Source of the DNA: Cytophagales bacterium
Lineage (GTDB): Bacteria > Bacteroidota > Bacteroidia > Cytophagales > Cytophagaceae
Assembly: GCA_025360235.1 (NCBI GenBank)
Contig: JANYCO010000705.1
Coordinates: 1-6,284, forward strand
Length of the DNA: 6,284 bases
Direction: 5' to 3'
In this document: one piece after another, positions 6,175 through 6,284 of the stretch
How positions within the stretch are numbered: position 1 is the stretch's first letter
Layout: each line of letters starts with the position of its first letter
The notes under the pieces: generated by a model
Database searches by the model: none
What the model was told of the DNA's origin: nothing
What the model saw: the letters and a program-made list of their open reading frames with translations, nothing else
Position numbers and translations under genes: made by a program

Positions 6175-6201
6175 CTATGTTGATTTTCAGGTATATGCCT
6201 G
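6164..6201. repeat. Second palindrome unit: CATAGCTATG plus CAGG-TATATG-CCTG
   Basis: CATAGCTATG (6170-6179) is a perfect 10-bp palindrome, followed by TTGATTTTCAG and then by the near-palindrome CAGGTATATGCCTG (6188-6201, one T-G wobble). The arrangement resembles the unit at 5964-5994, where CAAGCGTACGCTTG is followed by TTGATTTCAG, which suggests two diverged copies of one element about 200 bp apart. Confidence 0.4.
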
Positions 6202-6239
6202 CTTGCTTTCTTGCAACAAGACAGAACAGTACCTAATGA

Positions 6240-6256
6240 TATGCATCCAATGCATA
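6240..6256. repeat. Hairpin TATGCAT-CCA-ATGCATA
   Basis: A perfect 7-bp inverted repeat with a 3-nt spacer, 14 bp before an ATG at 6271. If a + strand gene starts there, the hairpin would lie in its leader and could affect translation or bind a repressor. The ATGs at 6241 and 6250 inside the hairpin are in the same frame as that at 6271. Confidence 0.4.
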
Positions 6257-6270
6257 ATCAAGAATACATT

Positions 6271-6284
6271 ATGAGTAAAGTTTT
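6271..6284 (+). CDS. Possible start of a gene running off the right end
   Basis: ATG AGT AAA GTT follows the A-rich leader AATCAAGAATACATT, which resembles starts elsewhere in this genome. The frame is open upstream to 6184, with further ATGs at 6241 and 6250, so the true start, if there is a gene, cannot be fixed. Only four codons lie within the window, so neither product nor reality can be judged. Confidence 0.25.

Larger units (their letters stand above)
5775..6284. other. Gene-poor, palindrome-rich right end
   Basis: These 510 bases contain no full-length gene on either strand. They hold at least six palindromes or hairpins (5811-5850, 5960-5981, 6014-6032, 6170-6179, 6188-6201, 6240-6256), a 15-bp inverted repeat, a 9-bp direct repeat (AGCGGACGC) and short open stretches with protein-like composition. 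GC-rich islands (5955-6003, 6081-6092, 6150-6162) alternate with very A/T-rich DNA, unlike the even composition of the genes to the left. It could be decayed mobile or accessory DNA, a recombination-site region or a structured RNA locus; the sequence alone does not decide. Confidence 0.6.

Noticed and set aside
5775..6284. CRISPR array, tRNA or retron-type RNA in the gene-poor end
   Set aside because: There are no regularly spaced repeats of 24 bp or more, no cloverleaf, and no reverse transcriptase in the window; the repeats seen are short and irregular.

Overview
The window is AT-rich DNA that looks like a chromosomal segment of a member of the Bacteroidota. Four things suggest this: starts with A/T-rich leaders and no Shine-Dalgarno sequence; a bL25 of the long, Ctc-like type with a Lys/Ala tail; a large periplasmic 'two-component regulator propeller' protein with a Y_Y_Y domain; and a candidate promoter resembling the TTTG / TAnnTTTG type. 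A Cytophagales-like host is plausible, but no lineage can be fixed from this window alone.

Left part (1-1981, + strand): a housekeeping cluster with the 3' two thirds of prs (PRPP synthetase), then rplY (bL25/Ctc), a strong intrinsic terminator, and pth (peptidyl-tRNA hydrolase). The order prs-ctc-pth is the same as in Bacillus subtilis (prs-ctc-spoVC), so this is an old linkage of nucleotide precursor supply, 5S rRNA/ribosome assembly and peptidyl-tRNA recycling.

Middle part (1990-5150, - strand): pth converges, 8 bp apart, with a gene for an 845-residue periplasmic sensor. The sensor has a signal peptide, 13 clear and one degenerate Reg_prop blades (two seven-bladed propellers), a Y_Y_Y domain, one transmembrane helix and a short cytoplasmic coiled coil. 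It then stops, with no kinase, receiver or DNA-binding output domain. Upstream of it on the same strand lies a gene for a small secreted protein of unknown function.

Right part (5151-6284): a cyclin-phosphatase-like dual-specificity phosphatase on the - strand is split by a one-base frameshift near 5618, although its catalytic HCX5R motif is intact. The last ~510 bases hold no full-length gene. Instead they contain a dense set of palindromes, a perfect 15-bp inverted repeat enclosing 146 bp, two diverged palindrome-plus-TTGATTT(T)CAG units, a 9-bp direct repeat and short gene-like fragments. This end looks like decayed or mobile accessory DNA, or a structured non-coding locus, and it runs off the window with a possible new + strand gene.

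No complete undescribed system is visible. The most notable items are the output-less propeller sensor, the broken phosphatase and the palindrome-rich right end.
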